Shown here: positions 44,861-54,563 of the stretch, in pieces
Layout of the letters: every line of letters begins with the position of its first letter
How positions within the stretch are numbered: the stretch's first letter is position 1
Assembly: GCF_027943255.1 (NCBI RefSeq)
Contig: NC_072897.1
Location: forward strand, 22,382,044-22,446,043
Direction: 5' to 3'
Length of the DNA: 64,000 nt
From: Anastrepha obliqua
Taxonomy: Eukaryota > Arthropoda > Insecta > Diptera > Tephritidae
The notes under the pieces: generated by a model
The model's input: the letters and a program-made list of their open reading frames with translations, nothing else
The model's database searches: none
Told to the model about the DNA's origin: nothing
Position numbers and translations under genes: made by a program

Positions 44861-45304
44861 TATTTTATGCCATCGTTATTATATGGTTGTGAAGTCTTTG
44901 TTAATTGTGGTTATGGCCGTAAACATAAGCTGAGTGTTTTGTTTAATAATATTACTCGTTACGTGCTCAGCATCAAGGGAAGAGACCGCGTTTCTCATCT
45001 CTCTTCTCTTCCATGTCCTTGGAGAAGCTTTTTCAGTTTTTCAGTTTAGATCCCTCTTACTTTTGCACAAAATCTACTACTTGAAAGTACCTGAGTACCT
45101 AGCCCTCAGAATAACTGCCACGAAGTCAGTGAGAAACTATAAACTTTTCACTGCTAGATACAAAACCCAAATGTCGGAAACACAGTTTTTGGTGCATTTG
45201 ACTCATCTCAGGAACTCTCTTCTCCAAAATTTAGTATCTGTTAGTACCATGAAAACAATTGGCCGCGAACTTCAGAAATGTATTAGTACTAAGAGAGATG
45301 ACTA
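44861..45304 (+). pseudogene. Non-LTR element: C-terminal domain
   Basis: MPSLLYGCEVFVNCGYGRKH continues the RT thumb directly after VQTY at 44313. LLHKIYYLKVPEYLALRITA and LVHLTHLRNSLLQNLVSVST lead to the stop at 45304. One frameshift lies near 45040. Confidence 0.85.
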
Positions 45305-45791
45305 ATAACACTGCGTTACAAAAACGAACTTTTTTTCTGTCCTATGAACCAAATATACTTTTTCGGAAAGGGGAGAAAAAATAAAAATGAACGTGTATCG
45401 GCGATTTTCATGTACACGTCAGAATTTTTTTTTAATGTGTAAAATATAGAGCTCGTAGTCCGCCTATGTGAAAAACTTCGGATCAATTTTTAACCCTTTC
45501 TCCGTGATCCAATCGCGCTGAATTTCTGCAGGCAGACTCGTGGAAATGTTTTTATTATGTAAAATTAAAAAAAAAAATTTATCAATTCTCAGATTTTCTT
45601 GAAATTTTTTTTTCTAAAAAAAAATTGTTTCTAAATTTTCGGCATAACTTGAAGGGACTCCAAATTTTTAAACAACTTATTAACCTTTAATTTATTGTTT
45701 CATAAAACACACTCTGTGTGCTGTTTGTGTGTTTGCTACAGTTCCGGAAGTTCCGATCATCTGACAGTTGCGCTACTAGGAGACGTATACT
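45305..45791. other. AT-rich stretch, possible transposon edge
   Basis: CACTGCGTTACAAAAACGAA at about 45309 looks like a CAC-type transposon end, but no matching right end was found before 47040. No coding motif except the start of the next feature. Confidence 0.35.
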
Positions 45792-46608
45792 TTGACAATT
45801 GTTTTAAGTTCTGTTGCGCGAAAACGTCTTTCTGTATATTTCATCTTACGAAAAATGCAGTGCTCGACTCGAAAAAACTTTTGTTACGTTTGTGGCTTAT
45901 TCGCACCAAGTAAAAATTTTAAAAATATTATGAAAACAGTGGTTAATTCGTTTCAGAACATATTCAAGACTGCTTATGTTCCTTACTTGTGGTATACTCC
46001 GGAAGTCGTGTGCGACTATTGCTATAGAAATTTATGCAAGTTTACTGATGGAAGGTCAAAAATAAAGTACTCTGTACCAACAATTTGGCTACCACGTACG
46101 GAGCACACGCCGCAACAAAATTCGCTACGCTAATGTAGGATCGGTTATTCCAACGGTTCTGTACTCACCAGAAGAACGTATAGCGGCTTCAATGGAGATT
46201 TTTGATGATGTCCCCGAATTAAGGGATGGAGAACCAACAGTAGCACCAACAATGCTATCAACATTTCTTGCATCGAATGCGAGATGCGGGGAACCAGAAG
46301 TATTGGAATTTGTACCAACACCCAGTGAACTTGGGACTGCAGTGCCGCATTTAGTAACGCAAGCCGACTTCAATGACCTTGTACGAGAAGGAAATTCGTC
46401 AAAGAGAACAGCCGAACTCTTTGCATCACGCTCTAAGCAGTGGAATATAGTGGTGGCTGATTTAAAAATAACAGCCGCTCGTGATCGACGTAGCAGTATT
46501 CCACAAAAAGTGCGAAACAGGTGTTTTACTCAAAAATTCTTTACTCAAAAACAATTCATTTTAGCTACTGGGCATTCAGCTCAATTGAAGTTTGAGGTGT
46601 CCTCTTGA
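45792..46608 (+). pseudogene. N-terminal part of the same conserved insect repeat-protein family
   Basis: The first frame (45792-46133) has NFCYVCGLFAPSKNFKNIMK, then YTPEVVCDYCYRNLC, a C-x2-C...C-x2-C zinc-binding N-terminus, then VPTIWLPRTEHTPQ. After a shift near 46120, HKIRYANV-type sequence (KIRYANVGSVIPTVLYSPEE) leads to TQADFNDLVREGNSSKRTAE, FASRSKQWNIVVADLKITAA and FTQKFFTQKQF. From memory these are the N-terminal signatures of the family whose C-terminal DEQGERFHQE and MLADYCW part lies at 29800-30533. The end is lost after 46560. Confidence 0.7.
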
Positions 46609-47040
46609 TTTGGAAGAAGTTTAAAAAAACACTTTTTGAAATATTGAATTTCGAAAAAATTTCGAATTTTTTTTTTTTGCAAAATAAAAAATGTTCAACT
46701 ACTTTGTTGCAATTGTTTCTACATGAAGTCGCTCGTACAAGTATTGTAATTACGATCATTTTGAACCAAGAATCATTAAAATAAGTTCATTTCTGACTAA
46801 GTTATGAGCATTAAAAAAAAAAAGTTTCTTATATAATTAAAAAAAGCGATTTTTAGGCGAAAAACAATATTGCCGATAATTCTTAAAAAAAAATTTTCCG
46901 GCGAACAAAAAAATACGTGTCTCATTATTTTGACCAGAGAGCAACTTATTTGAGTTACATTGAAATTGAAGAACATGTCCCGAATAGCCCGGTTGAATTG
47001 AAATGGTATCAGTAATGTTAATTTGATTTGTTTTGATTAT
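46609..47040. other. AT-rich stretch, no gene seen
   Basis: Long A and T runs; no motif recognised. Confidence 0.4.
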
Positions 47041-47117
47041 CGCGTACACCCTGTTTTTGGATGTTTGGGCGAGCTCCTCCTCCTATTTGTGGTGTTCGTC
47101 TTGATGTTGTTCCACAG
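47041..47117 (-). repeat. SINE fragment (3' part)
   Basis: The minus strand matches the 3' part of the SINE at 51132: TGTGGAACAACATCAAGACG, CACAAATAGGAGG, then GGGTGTACGCG. Confidence 0.75.
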
Positions 47118-47149
47118 TTGGCAGTGCTTTAGCTATTAAGTACCATAAT

Positions 47150-47513
47150 TATTTATCCCTTAGCAATGTGTTTTTTAGCACATGCCACGAATTAAGATCT
47201 CTTTCAACCAGTATGAATAACTTTGCTAATCCGCTTTTCCAAACACCAGCTTTTGTGGGCCGTTCCACTACATTAACATAACTCATTCTTCGAATTCCTG
47301 TGTCCATACTTTCACTGGCATCGGCTTAGAATCATCAATAATTCTAATGGAATCCCCTAAATCACGTAATGCCATCGCAAATTTCGGTGATTGATATGTT
47401 GCACTATTACTCATGCGCGTGCCATTGTGTGTGCGCCTCCGTTGTTTGCCTTTTGGATTCGTCGTTTTTCGCATATGCAGCTGAAGGAAAGCTGTAGTGG
47501 TTTGTAACTTCAC
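47150..47513 (-). pseudogene. Possible retrotransposon gag fragment
   Basis: On the minus strand MSNSATYQSPKFAMALRDLG, SKPMPVKVWTQEFEE, then after a stop and shift GVWKSGLAKLFILVERDLNS and WHVLKNTLLRDK. The order (short N-terminal motif with a W.Q.FEE block, then a W..LK..L block) resembles the capsid start of LTR-retrotransposon gag. No pol is linked. Low certainty. Confidence 0.35.
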
Positions 47514-47862
47514 CCCGATTTACTCTCAATTAGCTGTTGTTCTCGCTCTCCGTGTCGTCATTATTATCATCTGCTTCATCTTCATTCTTATCAGCTTCAG
47601 GGGGCAAATTATTTCTCGTAAAGCTTCCCGTTAGCTAGATTATAGACGATTCCTAGCGCGTTGTAAATGGTTACTGGATCGCGACGCGTTCGTTCAAATT
47701 TGCATCCACGTATCGTGTTTTAAGCTCGAATTCTACGCTGCCTTCGTTGTAGGCAAAGCCGCGGAACTCTCTGGGTCGTTGGTGTCGTTGCTTTCGCTTT
47801 CAAAATTGTACCTATGTAGCGTGGTTATTTTGCCTTTACTGCCACTGCGCAGGTTACTTTAA

Positions 47863-49689
47863 CTCTTAGCTATCCAGTATGCTTTTGTAACGTACCTGAC
47901 CAGTAGGGTCCAACAGACACATCACCTAAATTTAGGGCATATGAAGAAAAACCAATTTATTTTTAATGCAACGGAAGTATTTATCGTTTAATATTAAACT
48001 TTTATTACATGTTACAGGACAAATGTGACATCAGATTATTGAGCAGCTTCCTGATTTGATCCTACTATACCTACACATTTTCCATCGCGGCTAAGTGATA
48101 TCGCTATAGACCTTTCTTGTTTCGTCTGCGAATATGAGATGCTATTAATTTGGCTGCAATTCCTCGTAGAAAAAGTTTTATCTTTTTTTTCTTTCCGAAT
48201 GAGGATTTCAATTTTTCCATAAAATGAGCGATGAAATGCCAACCATATCTATAATATTTTGAAATAATGCAATCGGCCATATATTTGTTTTTCGCCGAAC
48301 TGAATATTCATGAACCATCTGGTCACATGAACCGCCTCCCTTAGTGGAATTATAGTACAAATTTACTTGAAACTTAATTTTTTTGTTCACATCTGTTTCT
48401 TTTGAATGATGCATTGTAGACAAGAAAATGACTGCACGATTTTTTTTTCGGTACATCCGAAACCAATGTCATATTTTTATAAAAACCGAAGGCATTAGAT
48501 TCGATGTCACGATTTGTGTTAGGTTCAAAATTTGGTGGTATACAAGCTTTATTTTTGCGGAATGTTCCAACAACTGTGAGTCCATTTTGTGTCAAAGATT
48601 TTGCTACATCAAGACTAGTAAAATAATTATCAAAAGTAATATTTCTACCACATCGGAAGTATGATTCACATAACTGGTTCCCCTGTTGTCCTTCTTTTCC
48701 AAGATATGGATTATCATATAGAGGGTAGCTAGTTTTACTGTCGCAGATCCACCCAATTTGTATGCCATATTTATCAGGTTTGCTGGATAGATATTGTTTG
48801 AATGACATCCATCCTCGAAAAGGTATAAGATGTTCACCAATAGTGAGATTTCCTCCTGGTAAATACAACTTTTCTGAACTCCCATATTTTTCTAACAGGT
48901 GCAAGTTTATCTTTTCACTTCCTCAGAGATCTAGTGTTTTAATCATCGAATCTTAAGAATCGCAGTAAGGTAGCTGATCTATTTTTTCCCATCGTAGTTC
49001 GAAATATCATATTGCAGAAATTTGGTTCCCAGTATTCTCTAAAATCTACACCTCCCTGCTTGTTGACGCCTGTTACCACTAAAAGACCAAAAATGATTGT
49101 CTAATTTATCGTTATGTTTCCATTGATTTTGTAACACTCGAGATGCTTTCGCATTGGTATATTTCACATGGAGTTCCAATATGTGATCGTTGAAAAAAGG
49201 TTGAAACTATCTATCTCATCAATAATAATTTGGCCTGAAGGAAGAATACTACCGCGAATTATTTTGCGCCCAGGCGTTTGTTTGTCGAATTCTGACTTCC
49301 AAGTAGTTCGTCCCCTCCTTTATTAGTATCAATTGTGACGTATTCTTGTAGTCGTGCATCATCACTCTCATTACATAATTGTTCAGCGTAGTTTTCAGAT
49401 GGTAGTTCTGTTTTGTCACTTTCACGGAAATGCGTTAAAAACAGACACTATTGAACTCCCCTATTGTATCTAGCAGACACCTGTGGGTTGGTGAGTTAGT
49501 ACTTTAGTTTATTGCCAATAAATATTAAACTGTATCTGTAAGAAATATTTTAAATGCATTTTTAAATGTACATATAAAAATCTTTGGTTAGATTAGACCA
49601 AAACTGAATTTTCAAAAATTAATACTTTCGTTTTTATAAGACCAAGAAATCAAAATCGTGTCCACTAGACACTTATGGGTAGTTAAGGG
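47863..49689 (-). mobile_element. Degenerate piggyBac-like element with TTAA flanks
   Basis: TTAA at 47859-47862 and 49690-49693. The left end CTCTTAGCTATCCAGTA and the reverse complement of the right end, CCCTTAACTACCCATAA, match at most positions. Subterminal GTGTCTAGTGGACAC and GTGTCTGCTAGATAC blocks near the right end. Confidence 0.75.
48000..49440 (-). pseudogene. piggyBac transposase, catalytically dead
   Basis: Minus strand: acidic N-terminus SENYAEQLCNESDDARLQEY near 49400; IIFGLLVVTGVNKQGGVDFR and EYWEPNFCN near 49080; YLPGGNLTIGEHLIPFRGWM, where the expected catalytic Asp (xDEQ) is Gly; NITFDNYFTSLDVAKSLTQN (second Asp kept); TKGGGSCDQMVHEYSVRRKT in place of GGVDxMD (third Asp lost). 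Several frameshifts; the C-terminal Cys-rich domain is not readable. Confidence 0.85.
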
Positions 49690-49693
49690 TTAA

Positions 49694-50456
49694 ATGGAAT
49701 CGTTGATATCGAACCGTTAATAGCGTGAATACAAAACAATTTGAAATATCTAAAACCACTTAGGTCGTTTGTTATTCTAATTAATGAATATTTGAAAAAG
49801 ATAATAGAACAAAACTTAAGCACGTCTTAACTTGGTACGCGTTAGTCTTCGACTAGTTGTTATTATATATGTTGATATGCAACATGTTGTCGCTTTACAG
49901 CCATGCTGAACCTTTCAACTCCCTCATACATATGTTTTCATTGAGGAATTTTGGTGATTTCTATAGAAAATTAAAAGGCGTTTGTCGAATCACATATTAT
50001 TCATGTATATTTATTATTGTAAATTTATTTTTATTTTGTTGATTTCTAATATTGCTACAAATATCGTTGCAAGATTTAAACGCCAAACTTTAGTTAGTAT
50101 TGCTGGATATTCACGATGTAAGTTTTTCGGATTAGAAGCAGTCTTTCGTCGGGCTCTGAGTTGGTTTTTTGGAGACTAAGACAAATAAGATTAGCCTCCG
50201 GTCTCGGGGGAAAATAGAGGGAGTTTCATATTAAGTAATAATTGGTTAGATTCATATAGTTCTGTTTGACAGCAAGTTTTTTCTATATCTTGAGAGCTAC
50301 ATCAATGGTGCCAAGTAATTACAAGCTAAGGTTTGGCTCATATGTATTTGTGGCTAGCTCCCTCTCTGGGTGAGTTCAGGTTTATTAGGTATACAGTTAG
50401 TAAGTGCCTATTAAATAACGTAATAAGATATTCTAACACATATTTTTTTTATATAG
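49694..50456. other. AT-rich sequence upstream of receptor exon, probably intron
   Basis: No element or coding motif recognised. It ends in a T-rich tract and ATATAG, the acceptor of the exon at 50457. Confidence 0.5.
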
Positions 50457-50660
50457 GAAACACCTTACGTAATGATGCATTACGGCAAAAATTTTACTGG
50501 TAATGAGCGATTCTTTGGATTTTGTGTGGACATACTAGAGCTGATAGCGCGTAATATTGGTTTTGACTACATTCTTGACTTGGTACCTGATCGAAAGTAT
50601 GGCGCTCAAGACCCATTTACAGGTGAATGGAACGGTATGGTGGCGCAGCTGATGAAATAT
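50457..50660 (+). CDS. Kainate-type ionotropic glutamate receptor, one internal exon
   Basis: An exon of exactly 204 nt (68 codons, phase 0 at both ends), between acceptor TTTTTTTTATATAG and donor GTAAGC. It encodes part of the extracellular ligand-binding S1 lobe: ETPYVMMHYGKNFTGNERFF, then GFCVDILELIARNIGFDYIL, LVPDRKYGAQDPFTGEWNGM and VAQLMKY. PYVM, G(F/Y)C(V/I)D and EWNGMV are hallmarks of kainate-type and related receptors (glutamate-gated cation channels of the synapse or sensory neurons). No neighbouring exon was recognised in the window, so it sits between long TE-filled introns, or is an isolated copy. The exact paralogue cannot be named. No disabling change is seen. Confidence 0.85.
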
Positions 50661-51131
50661 GTAAGCAACACAATAATTTTTTCAAGTCAAACGAATGAGA
50701 AAAAAATTCAAATTATATGTGCGACGCGATTTCATTCATAAGGCTTTCTTAACTGGCTTCTCAGTACCGCATCCTGTCAACCAAATTTCCAAAGAGCTTG
50801 GTCATGGTTTCCGGCTGCATTATGCTGATGGGGTATAAATCGTACGACAAGGATCTGCATACCTTCTGCATCAGCCGCATGACTTTGATCTTTCAATTTA
50901 AGCACACAAAAATATCTGGCAGCTCCTTTCACAAGCGCCTAGCCTGAACTCGTGGTTTTGGCTTAGATTAGAAATGGGCATTTAGTTGCTCTCATAGATC
51001 AAATCTTACGGTGTTTACAAATACCATAGTAGCATCCATTTGTCAGTGTATGTACAATATATAAATTCACATGTCAGTGTATGTATATAATTCACGCAAT
51101 TACACGTTTGTATTTGTATATAATCAAAATC
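50661..51131. other. Sequence after receptor exon, probably intron
   Basis: No next exon found. At 50770-50900 the minus strand has an open stretch (HAADAEGMQILVVRFIPHQH) of no known family. Two TGTCAGTGTATGTA repeats lie near 51040 and 51073. Confidence 0.4.
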
Positions 51132-51449
51132 GGGCGGCCGCCGTAGCCGAATGGGCTTGTGCGTCACTACCATTCGGAATTCAGAGAGAGCGTAGGTTCG
51201 AATCTCGTTGAAACACCAAAATGAGGGAAATCATTTTTGTAATAGCGGTCGCCCCTCGGCAGGTAATGGCAAACCTCCGAATGTATTTCTCGCATGAAAA
51301 AGCTCCTCAGAAAAAAACAGCTGCAGTTCGGAGTCGGCTTAAAACTGTAGGTTTCTTCATTTGTGAAACAACATCAAGACTCACGCCACAAATAGCAGCT
51401 CGGCCAAACGCCCAAAAAGGGTGTACGCGCCAATTATACTATATATATC
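51132..51449 (+). repeat. tRNA-derived SINE, complete
   Basis: The head has an A-box-like TAGCCGAATGGG and a B box GGTTCGAATC spaced as in a tRNA gene. The body has GGCAAACCTCCGAATGTATT, CAACATCAAGAC and AAAAAGGGTGTACGCGCCAA, ending in an AT repeat. From memory this structure is abundant in tephritid genomes. Other copies: 51519-51744 (reverse) and 47041-47117 (fragment). Confidence 0.8.
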
Positions 51450-51518
51450 GACTTGTTGATGTTGGCCCATATATACTTTTGCTCCATGTTTGTTGATTTT
51501 CGGGGTCATCATCAAATC

Positions 51519-51744
51519 GGCGCTTACACCTTTTTTCGGTGTTTGGCCGACCTCCTCCTATTTGTGGTGTGCGTCTTGATGTTGTTCCACAAATAGAGGG
51601 ACCTACAGTTTCAAGCTGACTCCGAACGGCAGATATTTTTATGAAGAGCTTTTTCATGGCAGAAATATACTCGGAGGTTTGCCATTGCCTGCTGAGGGCG
51701 ACCGCTATTAGGAGCAATTTTTTCTTCATTGTGGTGTTTCATCA
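51519..51744 (-). repeat. tRNA-derived SINE, tRNA head missing
   Basis: Inverted relative to the copy 70 bp to its left. It covers the body from GAAACACCACAATGAAG to GGTGTAAGCGCC. The tRNA-related head with A and B boxes is absent, a 5' truncation. Confidence 0.8.
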
Positions 51745-52821
51745 TACACAAATAAAAAGTAAAAAGGAATTGAAAAAGAAAGAAACGCCTATGTAGAATA
51801 ATGGATCAAATACTATGAAAAAAGCTTCGGATCTGCTAGCATTGAATTTGACAGAATCAGCTGATAGGCTCACGAAACCCGCTATTTCCACACGTATTCA
51901 CACACTCCTCCAATCAGTCGTTGTTCAGACGGCATTGAACCAACATAAGCGAAGACTGAGCTGATTTTTTCGTATATCACAAAACAATCTCAGTTTATTT
52001 GCTAACACAGCGGATTCTGTCGAATTCGCTCAGAGTCGAATAACGGTCTGTTAATGAGCACATGTTATCAATTCTTTTCATCATGAATCTGTCATCCCTG
52101 GTTAACTGGCTCTAAACGAATTTGGCAGAATCAAAGAATGGACTGACGTAGCAAGAGTTATGCATCGGCTTGTTTACTAAAAAACTCTAAACGAATTTGG
52201 CAGAATCAGGTGATGGACTGACGTAGCAAGAGTTATGCATCGATTTGTTTACTAAAAAACTGAGATTGTGGTGGTGACACACAAAAAAAAAAACATAAAA
52301 ACAACCTCCGCCCATGTTGCGTTGTTTCCGTCTGAACACCGAGAGATTGGGCGAGTAGGAGAACATGTGTGAAATAAACGGCAGATATTGCTTGCTAAAG
52401 GTCCTTTGGTGTGGTAGGAGAAGTTCCTCGCAAAATTTTGTTTTTCACCATAGCTATTCGTATATTATGTATATTTGAAGTGTAATATGTAACATACCGT
52501 TCGGCTCTGAGCGAATTTAATAGCTGGGCTGACGTCACTTGTGATGTATTTAACAAAACAGATACCAAACAAATCAGCACAGCAAATGGTCATATCATGT
52601 CAACCGTTTATTTACAAATACGGCGAATACAAACGTACGAAAGTGCGTAGTTTTATTGTGGATTATTTAAAATGAGTTTTTGTTTAACTAATACGCACAT
52701 TTGTATTCACCGTAAACAAACAGTCGACATGGTATGACTAAAATTTTTTTTTACAATAGCTATCAAGCAAACCTTGAACTCTATCATTCTTATGTATACT
52801 TTTTATATATATTTAGTAAAG
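51745..52821. other. Unassigned stretch with short repeats
   Basis: Contains the 75-bp tandem repeat below and several related words in both orientations (GAATTTGACAGAATC near 51851, GATTCTGTCGAATTCGCTC near 52012, GGCTCTGAGCGAATTTAATA near 52502). Possibly remains of one small inverted-repeat transposon family. No ORF of note. Confidence 0.4.
52111..52262. repeat. Tandem repeat, two 75-bp units
   Basis: TCTAAACGAATTTGGCAGAA, TGGACTGACGTAGCAAGAGT and TATGCATCGGCTTGTTTACT occur twice with few changes. A more diverged related segment lies near 52502-52560. Confidence 0.8.
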
Positions 52822-53716
52822 CGTTTTTCAGTAAGAGCGCTTCAACTTTTTTTTTGAATAAAACACAAACGGTTTGACTTTTTTAACTAATTTTTTTTTT
52901 TATTATTAGGTTGAACATATACATTTAAGTATGAAATTAGATTTCTTTTGACCACCGCGTGCACGTTTTACGAAGTCCAATCGTTGAACCCAATTTTCGA
53001 CCACTCTTTTGCATAAATCGGCCGAAATTCCAGCAATTTCGCGTTCAATATTGGCTCTGAGCTCACAAATCGTCGCCGGCTTGTTACTGCAGACCAATGA
53101 CTTCACATAACCCCAAAGAAAATCACACGAGCGCGGCGGCCATTCGACCGGTCCATTTCTGGAAATATTGCGCTCATCGAACTTACTCTTCAACAAATCA
53201 ATTGTAGCGTGTGCTGTGTGGTTTGTGGCCCCGTCCTGTTGAAACCACATGTCTTCTAAGTCCATACCATTCAATTGCGGCCAAAAATAATCGTTTATCA
53301 TGTCGCGGTATCGATTTCCATTCACAGTAACGTGGCGATCGTTCTCGTCAACGAAAAAATATGGGCCAATCACGCCGCCGGCATGTAAACCGCACCAAAC
53401 AGTGATTTTTTCGGGATGCGACGGTGCCTCATGAATCACGTGTGGATTGCTTTCTGCCCAGTAACGCATATTTTGCTTGTTGAGTGAGCTTCATCACTGA
53501 AGATGATTTTTTGGAAAAAATCTGGATCTGGTAGCAGCAACAGAACGATTATTTTCATAAAAAATTTGCACGATTTGCAATCGTTGCTCAGGTGTGTAGC
53601 GTTCCATGATGAAATGTATACTAATGAAGTTTACAAATGACAAGCGAAAAATAAAAAATATTGCGTCGTTCGCCCTCCCTATCGGAAAAAATTTGAAGCG
53701 CACCTATTGAAAAACG
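52822..53716 (-). mobile_element. Mariner derivative, same family as 44316
   Basis: Ends GCGTTTTTCAGTAAGAGCGC and, reversed, GCGTTTTTCAATAGGTGCGC. It keeps the C-terminal two thirds plus a short N-terminus of the transposase on the minus strand. Confidence 0.85.
52925..53608 (-). pseudogene. Mariner/Tc1-type transposase, internally deleted
   Basis: The N-terminus MERYTPEQRLQIVQIFYENN runs about 25 codons, then a deletion. KIIFSDEAHSTSK holds the first catalytic Asp region. After a frameshift at about 53470: MRYWAESNPHVIHEAPSHPE, ITVWCGLHAGGVIGPYFF, MWFQQDGATNHTAHATIDLL (second Asp) and WPPRSCDFLWGYVKSL, where the usual LxPLDF segment with the third Asp is lost. The C-terminus matches the 44.4-kb copy. 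Confidence 0.87.
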
Positions 53717-54190
53717 CATTATATCTGGGAAGCAAACAGGATTGGTGAGCGCAGAACAGCTGAGATTGTGCTGGGGATAGTATCAGAAAAGAGTCAATAC
53801 AACCTAATTGTTTTGTTGATATCTGAAAAACAACTTATTGGAAGAAAGTAAGAGCCAAGGCGAATCTACTCAAGGTGGCCGCAGAAGAACAAAAGCACAA
53901 AGTTACATGTATTTTGTTTTTGCTTTTTGGACACAAGTGTCAAAATAATTATTTCCAAGGCTCATTGGGTTGTAAATAATAAAGATATGCAAACAAAGCA
54001 TTTCGAGTGTCGCGTTAAATTGTTCGAAGCATTGAAAAGAGATTCAGCCCCCTGCTGGTTAATTTCAATAACCGAGTCTAGGAAAACCAGCCCATCGCCC
54101 TCAGCAGCATCTGCACCTATCATACGTGAACGTATTAATCCTTCACTAGCTCTAGCTATAGATAAGACCTGAAATATAAATTGAATCACA
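53717..54190. other. Spacer, no gene supported
   Basis: An 81-codon plus ORF (53927-54172) has no recognised motif; coding status is doubtful. Confidence 0.4.
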
Positions 54191-54563
54191 TACAGGGTTT
54201 GATTGAAAAGTAATGAACCGTATTTTTTTAATAGACAAACGGATAGACAAACATTTGGGTGGCAGACCATAGATATTTCAACAGGAGTCGGCACCGTCTG
54301 GTTAAAACACAACATTCCGAACTTCATAACGTCCACAAAATGGCTCTCAAATACAGCAGACGCGAATCTGATCGATTATTCCTTTTGGGTCATTATGGAG
54401 AGCAAGATCCGGACTAAAAGATTCACTAGTTTAGAGGCACTGAAAAAATCCATTGTCCGCGAGTGGGCCGAAATACCTGCGAGTCACATTCGGGCAGCTT
54501 GCCATGCGTTTCTGCCTGTAATTGGCCAAGATATCTCAAACTTCCTCGCGCTATAGCGCTGCA
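54191..54563 (+). pseudogene. Mariner-like transposase C-terminal fragment with one terminal repeat
   Basis: CAGGGTTTGATTGAAAAGTA at 54193 looks like a mariner end. The ORF from about 54282 reads VWLKHNIPNFITSTKWLSNT, ADANLIDYSFWVIMESKIRT and SLEALKKSIVREWAEIPASH, homologous to the transposase pieces at 4921-9561, extending beyond where BEL element A cuts that copy. Terminal repeat and C-terminus are brought together by an internal deletion. It abuts a minus-strand non-LTR element. Confidence 0.78.

Larger units (their letters stand above)
39500..45304 (+). mobile_element. Non-LTR retrotransposon (Jockey/CR1-like), split by three insertions
   Basis: A single non-LTR element can be followed on the plus strand: endonuclease (39840-40250), linker (41161-41830), pre-RT (43121-43540), RT (43541-44315) and C-terminus (44861-45304). 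It is interrupted by a Tc1/mariner derivative (about 40255-41160), an R1-like fragment (about 41836-43120) and a second mariner derivative (44316-44860). The clade cannot be settled by eye. Confidence 0.75.

Noticed and set aside
50765..50905. Possible minus-strand coding exon (HAADAEGMQILVVRF)
   Set aside because: No known family, stops soon after, and no convincing splice sites.
51132..51215. Possible true tRNA gene
   Set aside because: A and B boxes are present but the body continues into a repeated SINE sequence and the acceptor stem does not pair well.
53927..54172. 81-codon plus ORF as a gene
   Set aside because: No motif and no supporting context.
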